Source: Cryptomeria japonica (taxonomy: Eukaryota > Streptophyta > Pinopsida > Cupressales > Cupressaceae). Taken from it: DNA of 64,000 bases. The position numbers and the translations under genes were made by a program. Positions 21,979-33,239 of this stretch are shown here, piece by piece. The stretch spans positions 568,475,095 to 568,539,094 of the forward strand of contig NC_081405.1 in the NCBI RefSeq assembly GCF_030272615.1. Direction: 5' to 3'. The first letter of the stretch is position 1; every line of letters begins with the position of its first letter. The notes under the pieces were generated by a model, which was not told where the DNA came from, did no database searches, and saw only the letters and a list, made by a program, of their open reading frames with translations.

Positions 21979-22722
21979 TTTAGCCCCCACTTTAGCGGGA
22001 GTATGTATGCTCATACTTCCAGTAAAGTACAAGGAAACAACATTGAAAGACTTTCACCGCGTCAAGGAGGCAAGATACACCAAGCCCCCAGTGGACTAAG
22101 GATCTTACGACTTCGATTGATAAAGTAAAAGGAAAGATCACGAGGGAGAACCATGACTGTCAGTAGTAAGGCTCCCTCACTATGAGTCATGCAAGAAAGA
22201 TATCAAAAATTTTCAATGCAAGGCTAAATTTGCCAAGAAATTTTCAAGTATCTTGAAAAGATATGAATGGGATGTATGCCCCCCTACGTTAAAGCGATCG
22301 CACATGCCTCACCGAGGGTGATTGCTTTAAGGTAGTGATACACATAAGAAATGAGAAAGGAAAGGAGCACGTTATCGCAAGGATTTAGCCCCCAAGTGTG
22401 AGATAAATCCAAGGATAATAGACACAAAACACAAAGCACGAGGTGACTTCGCTTTCCTCAGGGTCAGTATGCTGTATGATAATTCATGTATATATATCAT
22501 ATGTATGTATGCATAATTGTTCTTCATTCCCCAATCAAGGAAGGTCACCTAGAAGAAGGGAACACATGTGTCTTTTGAGTCAACATGAGAGAGATCGAGA
22601 GATATCAATGCTTTGCATCATCCTCAAGTAGACAACACCAAGGACAACAAATAGAAGAATGAGAATAACACATAGAAGAAGTAACAAAAGAGAGGAGGAG
22701 AGAATCTGCTATGCTAATGTAA
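21979..22722 (-). other. RE9 3' untranslated region with polypurine tract
   Basis: On the minus strand AAAGTGGGGGCTAAA (21993-21979) lies directly before the 3' LTR and is the likely plus-strand primer. The rest has no coding frame and aligns with the RE4 3' region. A pol gene would be expected here in an autonomous element, but none is seen. Confidence 0.75.
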
Positions 22723-25700
22723 CTAGTCTAGCATGTCATCTACCTCCCAATCTTGCTGATCAATGTTTCGGGAAGGCAGGGAACACGCTAGAGGAGGAAC
22801 ATCCAACATAGCAGATGGAGCTATCACAAGATCCAAACAAGGGCTATGTTCATGTTCCGAGCCACATTGTTCTTGTCTAGGAGCTAGGATAAGTGCTTTA
22901 GAAAATTCATTAGATAAATGGTTATCGACATCAACAAGTTCATATTCACTATCAGAAGCAAGAGGAGTAACATTTTCATCATGCATAACATTTTCATCTA
23001 TATCATCATCAAGATTTACAAAAATAGGATCTTTAACTCGCACTGGATCAAGACCATCATGCATCTTATGTTTAGGAGATTTAGGCTCAATGTCCGGCTG
23101 AGGAGAAAATGGAATCATGCTTGTTGAAGATGTTTTTGGAGATTGCAAAGTTTGAGAAGCAGCTGTTTGAGCTCTAAGACGACGCTTTCGTCGGCGTTCA
23201 CGTGTAGAACGATTTCGTCTAGTCTTAGTAGGAAGTGGAGAAGACTGAGGAGGAGGAATATTCTCATCCTTAGCACTTGGGTGTTTAGGTTGTGGTCTCT
23301 TAGGCTGGATAATAGGAGAAGAAGAAGGTCTCTTCTCTCTATAAAAAGAAGGAGGAGGAACTGCTCCATATAAAGGAGGAATTTTTGGTTTAGGGAGAAG
23401 ACCAAGTCCATCATGACGAGGAGGTATAGGTTTACTCTTAGGAAGTTTATTAGGTATAGACATAGTCACATCCATAGGGATGGGTTGAGAATCTTCTTGA
23501 GGAAAGACATTAGTTTTATCTTTCAAAGGAAGAACTTCCTTCTCAAGAATGATAGGAATGTCAAGCTTAGGTGTTCTAGGTTCACTTAGAGATAGGATCA
23601 TATCTGTTTTCCACTTTTGATAAGATTTGAAAAGATGATCACTTCGCGGAGGAAGAGATTGGAATGGTTTAGGCCAAAAGTAATCAAGAGGAACGCTAGA
23701 AGTTCTTTCAGCGGGTTTAAAGAGACTATGATTGACAGTAACAACTTCACCATTATGGGGAAATTTCAAACACTTATGAATAGGAGAAGAAATAGCTTTC
23801 ATGGAAGATAGCCAAGGATAGCCAAGCTTCACACGAAATTGTTTGGAAGATGGAATAATAGCAAAGTTCACATCAAGAGATTTGTTATGGACCTCAATAG
23901 GCAATGTAATAGAACCAATTGCAGGAGAAGAAAATGCATCAAATAGTTTCACAATCACATCTGTTTTGTCATAGATCACTTGATTCAATTGCAAAGTAAA
24001 AAGAAATTCTTCAGTAATAACATTAACCATGCACGAAGGATCAATAAGCACTCCACGGCAAGGTGTATTCTTAACTTTTGCAACTATGTATAAAGGACCA
24101 TCAGGTGTCCTAATGGTTTCACTGGAATCAAATGTGATGGAAGTTTCTTTAAGGATTTCTTGCTGCTCTACAAAGTTAATCACATTCAGAGTCATAGACA
24201 CAAGACCATCAGATGAGAGAGAGGAATCATTAGCCTCAATTGCATTAGAGGTATGAGAAGGCAATGGATCAGTGAAAATCTGAAGATTTTGGTTAGGAGG
24301 AGCTACAGATGTGTTGCCTTTATCATTCACACCAGAAACAGAGATAGTATTATTATCAATCAAATCTTGAATTTTACCCTTTAAAGAAAAACATTTTTCA
24401 GTATCATGCCCAGGCTGACGGTGAAATTGACAAAAAGATTTGTTATCAAAATAAGGTGAAGTAATCTTTGCAGGATCAATTTGTCTTATAGGAGGAAGAA
24501 TAAGCACATTTTGTTCCAATAACTTATTCATAATACTATGCAATGATTCATTCAAAGGAGTATACTTTCTTTCTTTCTTGAAAAATTTAGAAATAGGAGG
24601 CACACCTGATGCTGCATTCACATTGTTGTTGATGATGTTTTCATTGAATTTGATGGAATCTCTGTTCGGTTTAAACTTCCCAAATGGTTGTTGACTGCTA
24701 TCACCCTTATCACTCGGAGCCATAGGATGTGATTGTTCCATTTGACTCACAGTCAGTTGATAATTGTGAAGAGTGGCACACAACTATTGGAAAGAAGTAA
24801 ACTCAGAAAACAGAAGTTTGTCTCGAATATCTTTTTGTAAATTAGAAATAAAGATTCTTTGAATATCATTGTCAGGCACTGGAAAAGAAATTTGAGCATA
24901 CAAATGCTTATATCTACCAATGAAATCAGTCACTTTTTCTTTAACACCTTGTTTACAATGTATTAAATCAATCAAAGTAACTTTAGGACTTATATTGTTT
25001 TGAAATTGTTGAATGAAAGCATTTGCAAGTTGTTCGAAAGAAGTAATAGAATAAGAAGGCAACGAGCAATACCATTGTAGGGCTTTGTCTCTTAATGTTC
25101 TAGTAAACAGTTTTGCAAGCAACCTTTGGTCATAAGCAAAATCGGTACATATTGTTTGAAAAGTCTTAACATGTGTTAGAGGATCTCCTTTACCATTATA
25201 AAGTTCCAAATGCGGGATTTCAACATGTTTAGGAGGGATAGCTCGAACAATGTCAAGAGAAAGTGGGCTCGCAACATCAAATGTGGGCACACTAAACTTA
25301 GATTGATTCATAGAGGCAATTTGTTGCTGTAAAGAAGAGACAGTTTGTGCAAGATTGTTAATGGTCGCTTCAGTCGAAGAATTCATATTGGATGTGTTAG
25401 ATTGAGATGGAGGTGTTATGTTATTGAAAGAAGGTAAAGAGTAAGGTGGTGGGACTCTATGATAATTAGTCATAGGAGATGATTGGACAGGAGGAATACT
25501 ACAAGGAGGGATGGAATGGTTAAATGAATTGCCCCCTTGCGTCATGTTCATTTGTGGAGATATAATAGGGACACTCATTGAAGGACTGAATGAAGAAGTC
25601 GGATTGAATGAAGGAAGAGGGTTAATTGAAGAAGAAGGGTTGCCCCCATGACTAGTAATCACGGGAGGAATGTCTTGTATAGAAGTAGCCATGATGTTTG

Positions 25701-26166
25701 ATGTAAAGGTAGGTATACTAGCAATAGGAGTTGTCAAAGGAATAGAATGATTGACTTGAGTAGGAGGTTGTGTATAACCTAAATTTTCAGCACAACTCTT
25801 CATAGGCATCACATTCGAACCCACAATGTGTGCAATACCACGCAAAATATCAATTCCATTCTTATCACTTTGAAGCATACGTTTTAGACCCTCAATTAAA
25901 GGAAGAGCTTGACTATCAGGGTATTCTTGAGACATCCATTGTCGAAAATCGTCAAATTGGTTATCCAATTTCAAAAGTTGTTCTTCAGAAACCTCATGGA
26001 GAGCTTCTTCATCATTAGGAGGATTAGAGGAATTACCCATGTCCTCGTTAAAAAGGCTATTCAAATTAGGTTCCATCTCCTCAGTAGTTAAACCTTGGAA
26101 AGACTTAATTCTAAGGCTTCGTCTAACAGGAATAGTGTAAGTAGGGCTTATTGTTGTAAAACTCAT
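22723..26166 (-). CDS. gag-pro: RE9 gag-protease-like polyprotein with one in-frame TAG
   Basis: It starts MSFTTISPTYTIP at 26166. The first 460 codons hold a Ser/Pro/Asn-rich region, a short coiled coil (INNLAQTVSSLQQQIASM, about residues 265-283) and the retrotransposon gag core (VEIPHLELYNGKGDPLTHV to DIRDKLLFSEFTSF, about 315-460). A TAG at 24784-24786 follows, then 686 more codons in the same frame: a zinc knuckle CQFHRQPGHDTEKC (24440-24395), a protease-like fold (DGPLYIVAKV..GVLIDPSC..TLQLNQV..IGSITLPIEV..LGYPWLSS) with DPS in place of DSG or DTG, Pro-rich segments, a basic patch (RRRKRRLR, 23205-23180) and an acidic tail. The TAG is probably a C-to-T change at a Gln codon, or a readthrough site. 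The protein would form the particle. Confidence 0.85.
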
Positions 26167-27337
26167 GCACTAGAAAGAGAGAGAAGATTTTGAATTTAGA
26201 GGTAGCAATTTTCAGTAAAATCAGCCAATCTTCTGGATTTAAGCTGTTAAATGCAATCACAACAGTCTCTCGAAATTTCAGAAAAAATGCCCGGGACCGT
26301 GGCGCCCGGAGTGCAACACGGTCCTTGCAACTTTTTTCGAAATTTGCAGGGATGAAAGGTATGATGATTTTAGAGCTAATCTGAAAAAATTGAGTGATTT
26401 TATGATCTGTAGATAGGCCAAATTAAAGTTGTAATCTCGAAATTGAACCCTATCAAGATTGTCGAAAAATGCAAAAATTTGAATTTTGAAAAAGAGAGGG
26501 AAACTGAAATTTTGAATTTTATGATTTTAAAGGGAATGTTAAGAGCAATGCAAATTTTGGAATTTAAAAATTGACTCAATTTCACGCAAAATTCAATTTT
26601 GAAAGCGGAAATCAAAGTTGTTGTAATTAAGCACTTAATTTCAAAAGTCACAAAATGCAAGAATTTGAATAAAGCACTGAAATTTTTAATGAATGATAAC
26701 ACACTTTTCAGATTTAGGACAGTAAGAACACAATTTTGACACAAAATTTCAATTTCAATGATTTTTAAATGTTTAGAAGCCTTAATCCAAGCAATCACAA
26801 GACCAACTTTGACTGTTATTTTGAAGGTGTTAAAATTGATAAAATCAGCCAAAATTCTGGATTTTAGCAGGAAAATACAGTAAGATCTCGCTCCCGAAAT
26901 TTCGGGAAAAATGTCGGGGACGATGGCGCTCGGTGCCACGGTCCTCGCAACTTTTTTCCAAATTTTCAGGGATGAAAGATATTGTGATTTTATTGCGGAA
27001 TCCAAAGTTACAGCTGATTTGGAGATGTTTTGATTAGTGAAATTGTCGGACAAAGGTTGAATCAAGAGGGTTTCAAAAATTAGGGTTTTGACATTTAACC
27101 ACTTAATTTTCAGAATCAAAGCACAAATATGAATTGAAAATTTGTAATAGAAGGGCAGATCTGAAACAGGCATTAACATTTAGACATTTCGCAGGTTCAA
27201 TTACTAAAAAGAAAATTTAGGGTTTTTATGCAATCACCTCTAAAATTTTGCAAAAGATGAAACATGGAAATGTAATCAATTTTTTCAGATCTAAGCATGA
27301 AAAATTAGAAAGGATGTTCACGTCGGGTTCACCAAAA
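26167..27337 (-). other. RE9 5' leader with a duplicated hairpin block
   Basis: This is untranslated sequence between primer site and gag start. A block of about 170 bases occurs twice (26217-26390 and 26837-27003), each with the GC-rich palindrome (26293-26324 and 26916-26944) followed by a conserved CAACTTTTTTC..AAATTT..CAGGGATGAAAG segment. An open frame of 259 codons crosses it on the minus strand (27179-26400), but its composition is repetitive and Phe/Ile/Leu-rich with no motif, so I do not call it a gene. Related blocks occur in the RE10 and RE12 LTRs. Confidence 0.75.
27318..27334 (-). promoter_or_regulatory. RE9 primer binding site (candidate)
   Basis: On the minus strand the interior begins TTT, then TGGTGAACCCGACGTGA. 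The TGG start, three bases from the LTR, fits a site complementary to a tRNA 3' end. RE10 has the close variant TGGTGAACCCAACATG. I do not assign the tRNA. Confidence 0.7.
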
Positions 27338-28575
27338 TGTAAAGCGGAAAATCGCGATCGAACCCTAGTTGTTCTCCCCTCTTCCAACTCCGAGGAGAGA
27401 GAAGGGAGGTTCGCTAGGATTCGATGGTTTTCACTTAGGGGAGAGACTTTACATTCAAAAGAGGGGTTGAAACCCACAAGATCCAATCCCACACAATGCA
27501 AGATTGGATGCTAAATGTGTTTCAAGGGTTAAGACAGCAAGGCTACCCTCTTTTGTAAAGAATGTTAATAGGAGAATTAAGCTAAGCATGCATAGAAAGT
27601 GATAAAGATTCGCTTATAAACTGAGATAGGAATACAGTATGAAGCTGCGGACCTGGAATTAGCAGTAAAATGTCGATACGGTGTTGTCCTGCAAATTTGA
27701 GCAAAAGTTGTCGGGACGATGGCACCCGGCGCCACGGTCCTCCGAAAAATCCGCGAAATGAAGGGGGATCTGTTCGTCTCTGCACAAGGATTCCAGATCT
27801 TCAATTTCAGCCGCGTACCTACAACCTACACACAGAAAAGCGAAGACAATTGGGGGGTTAGGGATTAGGGGTTTGCCTTTAGGTCAAACCCCGGTTTTGG
27901 AATTAACCAAAAAATGAGCAAGTGCTGTAAATGTAAATGACTGTAAAATAAGTACTAATACCTTGTTCTAAGGATGTTTTTATCCTTATGTGTGAAGGTT
28001 TAGATGTTGTATGTTGTATGTTGTATGTAACATGTAGTATATGATCTCCTCTTCAATGGTTGAATCCTTGTCTTGAATGCAACACTTAGCCTTGAATGGA
28101 GACTTGAAATGATCAATTGCTTGAAGGAATGCTTGAATGCTTGAATGCTTGAGTATAATTTCCACGCCTTTTTCATCATCATCATCATCCTGTCGAATGA
28201 AAGAGGAAAATGTAGTTTATATACTTGTCATTTAGGGCTGATAGACTGATTTTCCCGACCTTAGGCTGACCAGGAAAGTTAATTTCCAAATTGCAAACAA
28301 AAAGACCCGAGACCCCTTAGGAGACCGGGCCCAAAATAGGACCCAGGGACCAGGGCGCTGGGCGCCATGGTCCTGGGGACCAGGGCGCTGGGCGCTCTGG
28401 TCCCACCTCCCGGGACAGCAGGGTGCAAGGAGGTTCAGGCCAAGGTGCTTGAAAAATGCAGTTTTCAGTGTCGTGAGCAAGTTTCAGGGTCTCCATTCAG
28501 GTTGCGTGTTGCGTCGCCATCGTGAAGACTGAAATGCAGTCGAAATTGCAAGTGTGGCAATTTTAGGACGCTACA
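27338..28575 (-). repeat. RE9 5' LTR (right copy)
   Basis: A near-identical copy of 20771-21978 plus a 30-base tandem duplication that doubles the palindrome at 28346-28373 and 28376-28404. A third palindrome lies at 27713-27740. A TATA box lies at 28217-28224 on the minus strand. Confidence 0.95.
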
Positions 28576-28580
28576 ATGGT

Positions 28581-31036
28581 AAAAATCAGTACTTGTAAGG
28601 CAGTTAGAGATCTACCTAAAATTGTGAAACCTCAAAATACAATTTGTAAGGAATGTCAATTTGGAAAACAAGTTAGAGCTAGTTTCAAAAGTATTCCTAA
28701 AAAATGCAATAATGCTCTTGATTTAATTCACATTGATTTATGTGGTCCAGATAGAACTAAAAGCTTACAAGGTGATAGATATTTCATGCTAATTATTGAT
28801 GATTATTCTAGAATTTGTTGGGTTACTTTTCTTAGAGAAAAATCAGAAGCACTTGGGAAGTTCAAACTGTTCAAAGAAATGGTTGAGAATGAAACCGGTA
28901 AGAAAATCAAATGTTTAAGATCAAATCAAGGAGGAGAATTCACATCTAAGGACTTTAATACATTCTATGAAGTGAATGGAATCAAAAGACAGTTATTAGC
29001 ACCTCAGACACCACAGCAGAATGGAGTTGTTGAAAGGAAAAATAGAGCTATCTTGGATGCAGTAAGAAGTATGTTATCAGAAGAAAATGTACCACATGTG
29101 TATTGGAGAGAGGCGGTTAGCACTGCTGTCTCTACATTCAACAAAGTTCACATCAAAGGTAAAACTGGTAAGACCCCTCATGAACTATGGTTTGGTAATA
29201 CTCCTACTCTTAAGTATTTCAGAATTTTTGGAAGTAAATGTTATATCAGAAGAGATGAGTATATTGTCAAATTTGATCCTAGAAGCGATGAAGGAATATT
29301 TCTTGGTTGTTCATCTAAGAGCAAGGCATATAGATGTTTTAATAAGAGATTGTAGAAAATTTCTGAGAGTACAAATGCAAAGATTGATGAACAATTCAGA
29401 GGAACTTCAAGGTATATAGACTCTGAACCGGCAACAGAAATTGTGATAAATGAACCTACACTGAATCCACCGGTACATAATGAAGATCCAGTTACCCCGG
29501 TATCATCATAGGATTCCACAGTAATTGAAGAACAACAACAAACTAAGACACCCCGGTATGTAAGATTGAATCATTCTGAAGATCAGATAATTGGAAAAAA
29601 ATTTAAAGGAGTTATGACAAGAGGAAGATTGGCAAATGAAGAGGTATGTCTTATTTCTCAAATTGAACCATCATCTATCAATGAGGCATGTGAAGATAAA
29701 TTTTGGATTAAAGCTCTGGAAGAAGAATTAGGACAAATTGAGAAAAATAATACTTGGACATTAGTTCCCCGGCCTAAAGATAAAAATGTAATTGGAACCA
29801 AATGGGTATTTAGAAACAAACTTAATGAAGATGGTAAGGTTGTTAGAAATAAAGCAAGACTAGTGTGTAAGGGATATTCTTAGAAAGAAGGAGTTGATTA
29901 CAATGAAACCTTTGCACTGGTAACCAGAATTGAGGCAGTTAGATTATTCTTGGCTTTTTCAGCTCACAAGGACTACGAAGTTTATCAAATGGATACTAAA
30001 TGTGCATTTTTGAATGGAGATATTGAAGAGGAAGTATATATTGAACAACCTGATGGATTTTCCTTGACAGATGACAATGATATGGTTTGCAAGTTAAGAA
30101 AAGCTTTGTATGGATTAAAACAAGCACCAAAAGCTTGGTATGCAAGGTTGGATAAGTATCTTTTAAAGATTGGTTTTACTAAAGGAAATGCAAATAGCAA
30201 TTTATATTACAAAATAACTAATGATGACATTTTGATTATTGAAGTATTTGTTGATGATATAATCTTTGGAGGAGAAGATGGATTATGTAAGGAATTTTCT
30301 ATTAAAATGCAGCAAGAATTTGAAATGTCTATGATTGGAGAAATAAAATTCTTTTTAGGATTGTAGATTTCACAGACTGATAAAGGTATATTTTTGAGTC
30401 AATCCAAGTACTTGAAAGAATTACTAAAGAAATTTGGGATGGAGAACTCTAAACCGGTAAGCACACCTATGACTACAAATGACAAATTATCTCAAAGCGA
30501 TGAATCTACACCTATTAATCCAACTAGATACAAATCTATGATAGGAGGTTTACTGTATTTGACACAAACCAGGCCTGATATTATGAATGCAGTATGTATT
30601 GTTTCTAGATTTCAAATTAATCCTAGGAAAAATCATGAATCAGTAGTAAAAAGGATTTTCCAGTACTTACAAGGCACAACAAATCTTGGATTATGGTATC
30701 CTAGAGATGAAAATTTTGACCTATGTGCATACATAGATGCAAATTGGGCAGGAGATGTGGATGATAGAAAAAGCACCACTAGAGGAGCATTCTTTCTTGG
30801 AAAGAGATTAGTTTCTTGGTTGAGTAAGAAACAGAGTTGTACATCTCTATCAATAGCAAAATCAGAATATGTTGCAGCAACAACTAACTATACATAGGTA
30901 CTATGGCTTAAACAAATGTTGAAAGACATAAAGGTAAAATGCAAGGAACCCATTACTATTTATTGTGATAACACTACAACAATTGATATATCTAAGAATC
31001 CGGTATTACATTCTAAAACAAAACATGTTTCTATCA
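28581..31036 (+). pseudogene. pol: RE8 integrase, reverse transcriptase and RNase H
   Basis: The frame resumes after RE9 with the end of the integrase zinc finger (CKECQFGKQ), then the DDE core: HIDLCGP (first Asp), DDYSR, RSNQGGEF (the second Asp is Asn) and QQNGVVERKN (Glu, about 29025). RT follows with FWIKALEEELGQIEKNNTW, KWVFRNKLNEDG, YQMDTKCAFLNG, ALYGLKQAPKAWYARLD and the active site FVDDIIFGG (30247-30273). RNase H has YIDANWAGDVDDRKST and SEYVAATT, then CDNTTTIDISKNPVLHSKTKHVS. Stops lie at 29353, 29508, 29881, 30364 and 30895. The end is deleted at a junction with the LTR C-tract. Confidence 0.95.
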
Positions 31037-31088
31037 AACTGATTCACCCCCCCCCCCCCCCCCTCTTAGTTGTCTCTGAGACCTAACA
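31037..31088 (+). repeat. RE8 3' LTR remnant
   Basis: Only the last 50 or so bases of the LTR remain: AACTGATTCACC, a C run of about 18, then TCTTAGTTGTCTCTGAG and CCTAACA. The RNase H frame runs straight into it, so the pol tail, polypurine tract and about 1 kb of LTR were deleted. The junction shares a few bases (AACTGATTC) with the LTR. The TGGAA target duplication behind it is intact. Confidence 0.88.
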
Positions 31089-32693
31089 TGGAAAACCCAA
31101 GATACGAAAAACCATAGTGACAAAATGTTGTTTGGAGATACTATCCAAATCCATCCTCACAAATGTATCAACTAATTCCAATTAATATGAAGGCACCAAC
31201 CTTCAAGAGACACCAATATTGTAAATTTTATGGACACCAATCCAAAGGAGCACCAACCCATATAGTTTACTTCAGAATTTGAGACACCAAACTTTATTTA
31301 AAGGAATCAACCTTTAGGAGACACCTATACCCTGCACTAACATACAAGACTACAATCTTGATGTAATACAAAGAATAAATATGAACCTCTGTAGTTCTTC
31401 TCTTCTTCTTTAGAAGTTTGGTTTACACTATTTTAGGTCTCCAAATCACTCTCTTCTTGGTCTAGCATTGACTTCTCTCACACACACTTATACCAGTTTT
31501 ACATCATATTTGTATTCTCTGCTTTCACCTCCATAAGGTCAGCCAAAACATATTTTTATCATAGATCAGATAGAAAATAGTTTGCGTTATTATCATACAA
31601 CATGATCTATACAACTTACTATGCTGGATTAGGATCATTCATTCAGTCGATTTTCATTTTGTTCTTATCATCACAACATAGAGAATCTATCCCATTTTGT
31701 AATTGTCCAATTGCATTCAATAGATAGCTATCTAAGTTGACTTCTGCAAGTTCCCAGAACACTATGTTATTGTGCCAAAACAAGTTCTTCTCGATATTTA
31801 AATCTAGACCATTGATTCTCATAATTTGCCCAAAAATATTTGGTCATTGTTGCCACCATGGGGGTTCCACACATCACATCACATTACTATCAACACAATC
31901 TCCCTAGGTCTTTATCTATGTCACACTGTCAAGGACATGTGGTGATGGATCACAACACCATGACATGACATCAAGATACATCATCAAAAGATATGAGCCA
32001 ACACTCTCTTCACTTCTTTGGAAACATGGTAGCTAATTGCTTCATTATAGGCCTTTCTTGGTCACATCACTTCTCCATGTGACAATGCACTCTCTTCTAT
32101 CCTTCTAGATTTATGGACCCCAACACAACACATGGCAATCTCTCGACACATCATAGGCTAAGACTCCACTATTATCTCCAAACCATGAGGATGAGGCTAA
32201 ACTATTGATGTGATGTTTTACTATTGATCGCAACATTGCAACCTCCTTTGGTGGTCAGCCTAAACTGTTGCGATCATGTGCTTGGCAATTCATTGCAACA
32301 TTGCAACCTTAGTTGATGGTATGTCTTGAGTGCTACGATCTTGCACCTAGCACTTCATGTTAACTCCAATGATTCCATCACAACATCACAACCTTCACCC
32401 GACCACTGTTCTCTTGCACCTAACACCTCATGTCACCATGAAACACACTCCAAGTTAGACAAAAAAAGACATGTGAGCCATTTCTCACTTACCAATCTCA
32501 CGTCAAGCTATATAAATAACAGACAACCTTGCAACATCAACAATGTGGTATAAATAGTCAAGACCATTATCTGCATAGTTTGTTCCCTTCTACGCATGAA
32601 CTGTTTGTTCTTCTTGAAAGTTCACATCAACTCTGCATCTCAAATACATATCCTTTTGACATCAATGACAAGATTATTAAACTAAAATCAATA

Positions 32694-33231
32694 GAAAGCT
32701 TGAGGAGACCTCTGCTCTTAAAAAAGGTTCACATTAATGACATAAAGAGAAGATGTAGAAGACATGGGTGAAGAAATTTGATTAGAATGTAGATGGATCT
32801 ATACCTATTGGTGGTGTAGATACTTCCTCTGAAAACTAAATAATATGAATTATCTAGGGGAGATATTTTTTTGAAGATCTTAAGGAACTCCTTATTTTGT
32901 GGATGTCGAATTAGTTTCAACATGGAAAATGTTAGGAAATTTTTTCTAGAACATTTTGAATGTTTGTGGTGTTTTGCAAAGGTATCTATGATCACTAACT
33001 AACATAGTATCAACTTTTTGTATGTAATGGTCAAATGCACTTAAGGCAAAAAAACCTAAGTTGGTAGAGTTAATGGATAAATTGTGATTTTAAAATCATT
33101 TTGATCACTTGTCATCTTGCAAATTTGAGTGTTATTCTTTGAGAAAGAGTTTTTTTGGTGGTAACCCTTGCGATAGAGTGTTTTGAGGTATTCTATGAGC
33201 TTGTGTTTTTAGTTGAGTCTATCTGATCAAG
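32694..33231 (+). pseudogene. RE6 ORF1 tail and spacer
   Basis: It begins with the second GAAAG copy and continues the RE6 ORF1 frame after CRGK. The translated part includes KTWVKKFD and IPIGGVDTSSEN (to about 32840), matching the ORF1 tail of RE14 (KQWIRKADLNIGNTPPP). The remaining 390 bases to the ORF2 start codon hold no recognisable gene. Confidence 0.6.
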
Positions 33232-33239
33232 ATGGATAC
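33232..33239 (+). pseudogene. RE6 ORF2 start codon, cut by RE10
   Basis: ATGGATAC is the first codon and a half of RE6 ORF2. RE10 is inserted here with GATAC duplicated (33235-33239 and 48656-48660). Joining across the insertion gives an N-terminus that aligns with the start of RE14 ORF2. Confidence 0.65.

Larger units (their letters stand above)
20771..28575 (-). mobile_element. RE9: gag-only gypsy-type LTR element (TR-GAG-like)
   Basis: Two near-identical LTRs (20771-21978 and 27338-28575) flank a 5.36 kb interior with a primer site, a 1.17 kb leader, one long gag-protease-like frame and a 3' region with polypurine tract. ATGGT is duplicated at 20766-20770 and 28576-28580, and RE8 integrase resumes in the next codons. 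There is no reverse transcriptase, RNase H or integrase, so it must have moved with enzymes supplied in trans. This design matches the class described in plants as terminal-repeat elements with a gag domain. By eye I counted about 27 substitutions between the LTRs over about 1208 bases, nearly all transitions, so this is one of the youngest insertions here. Confidence 0.92.
18123..31088 (+). mobile_element. RE8: Sirevirus-like copia element, split by RE9
   Basis: The 5' LTR, primer site, gag, protease, integrase, RT and RNase H are present in the Ty1/copia order, with the 3' end deleted to a short LTR remnant. TGGAA flanks the element at 18118-18122 and 31089-31093. Net length without RE9 is about 5.2 kb, shorter than a full Sirevirus because the 3' LTR and the tail of RNase H are lost. 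All genes carry stops, so it is inactive, but it is the most complete pol-bearing element in the window. It is a model for the partner that could have moved the pol-less elements. Confidence 0.9.
17962..32693 (-). mobile_element. RE7: solo LTR, split by copia RE8
   Basis: Two pieces (17962-18122 and 31094-32693) become one LTR of about 1.76 kb when RE8 and one TGGAA copy are removed. It starts TGTTGAACACACAAATAC and ends ATCAATA, probably a mutated ATCAACA. The direct repeat GAAAG flanks it at 17957-17961 and 32694-32698. In minus orientation it ends with the AATTCAACCCCCCGCCCC type tail and begins with a TTGTCATTGATGTCAA motif, both features of the copia LTRs here. No internal region, primer site or second LTR is present, so it is most simply a solo LTR left by LTR-LTR recombination. 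The intact duplications agree with this. Confidence 0.75.

Noticed and set aside
26400-27179. Minus-strand open frame of 259 codons in the RE9 leader
   Set aside because: No domain, Phe/Ile/Leu-rich, lies in a duplicated untranslated block with palindromes, and has no counterpart in RE4.
32326-32771. Small plus-strand frames suggestive of a host gene
   Set aside because: They lie inside the RE7 solo LTR, on the opposite strand, with no motif or conserved start.
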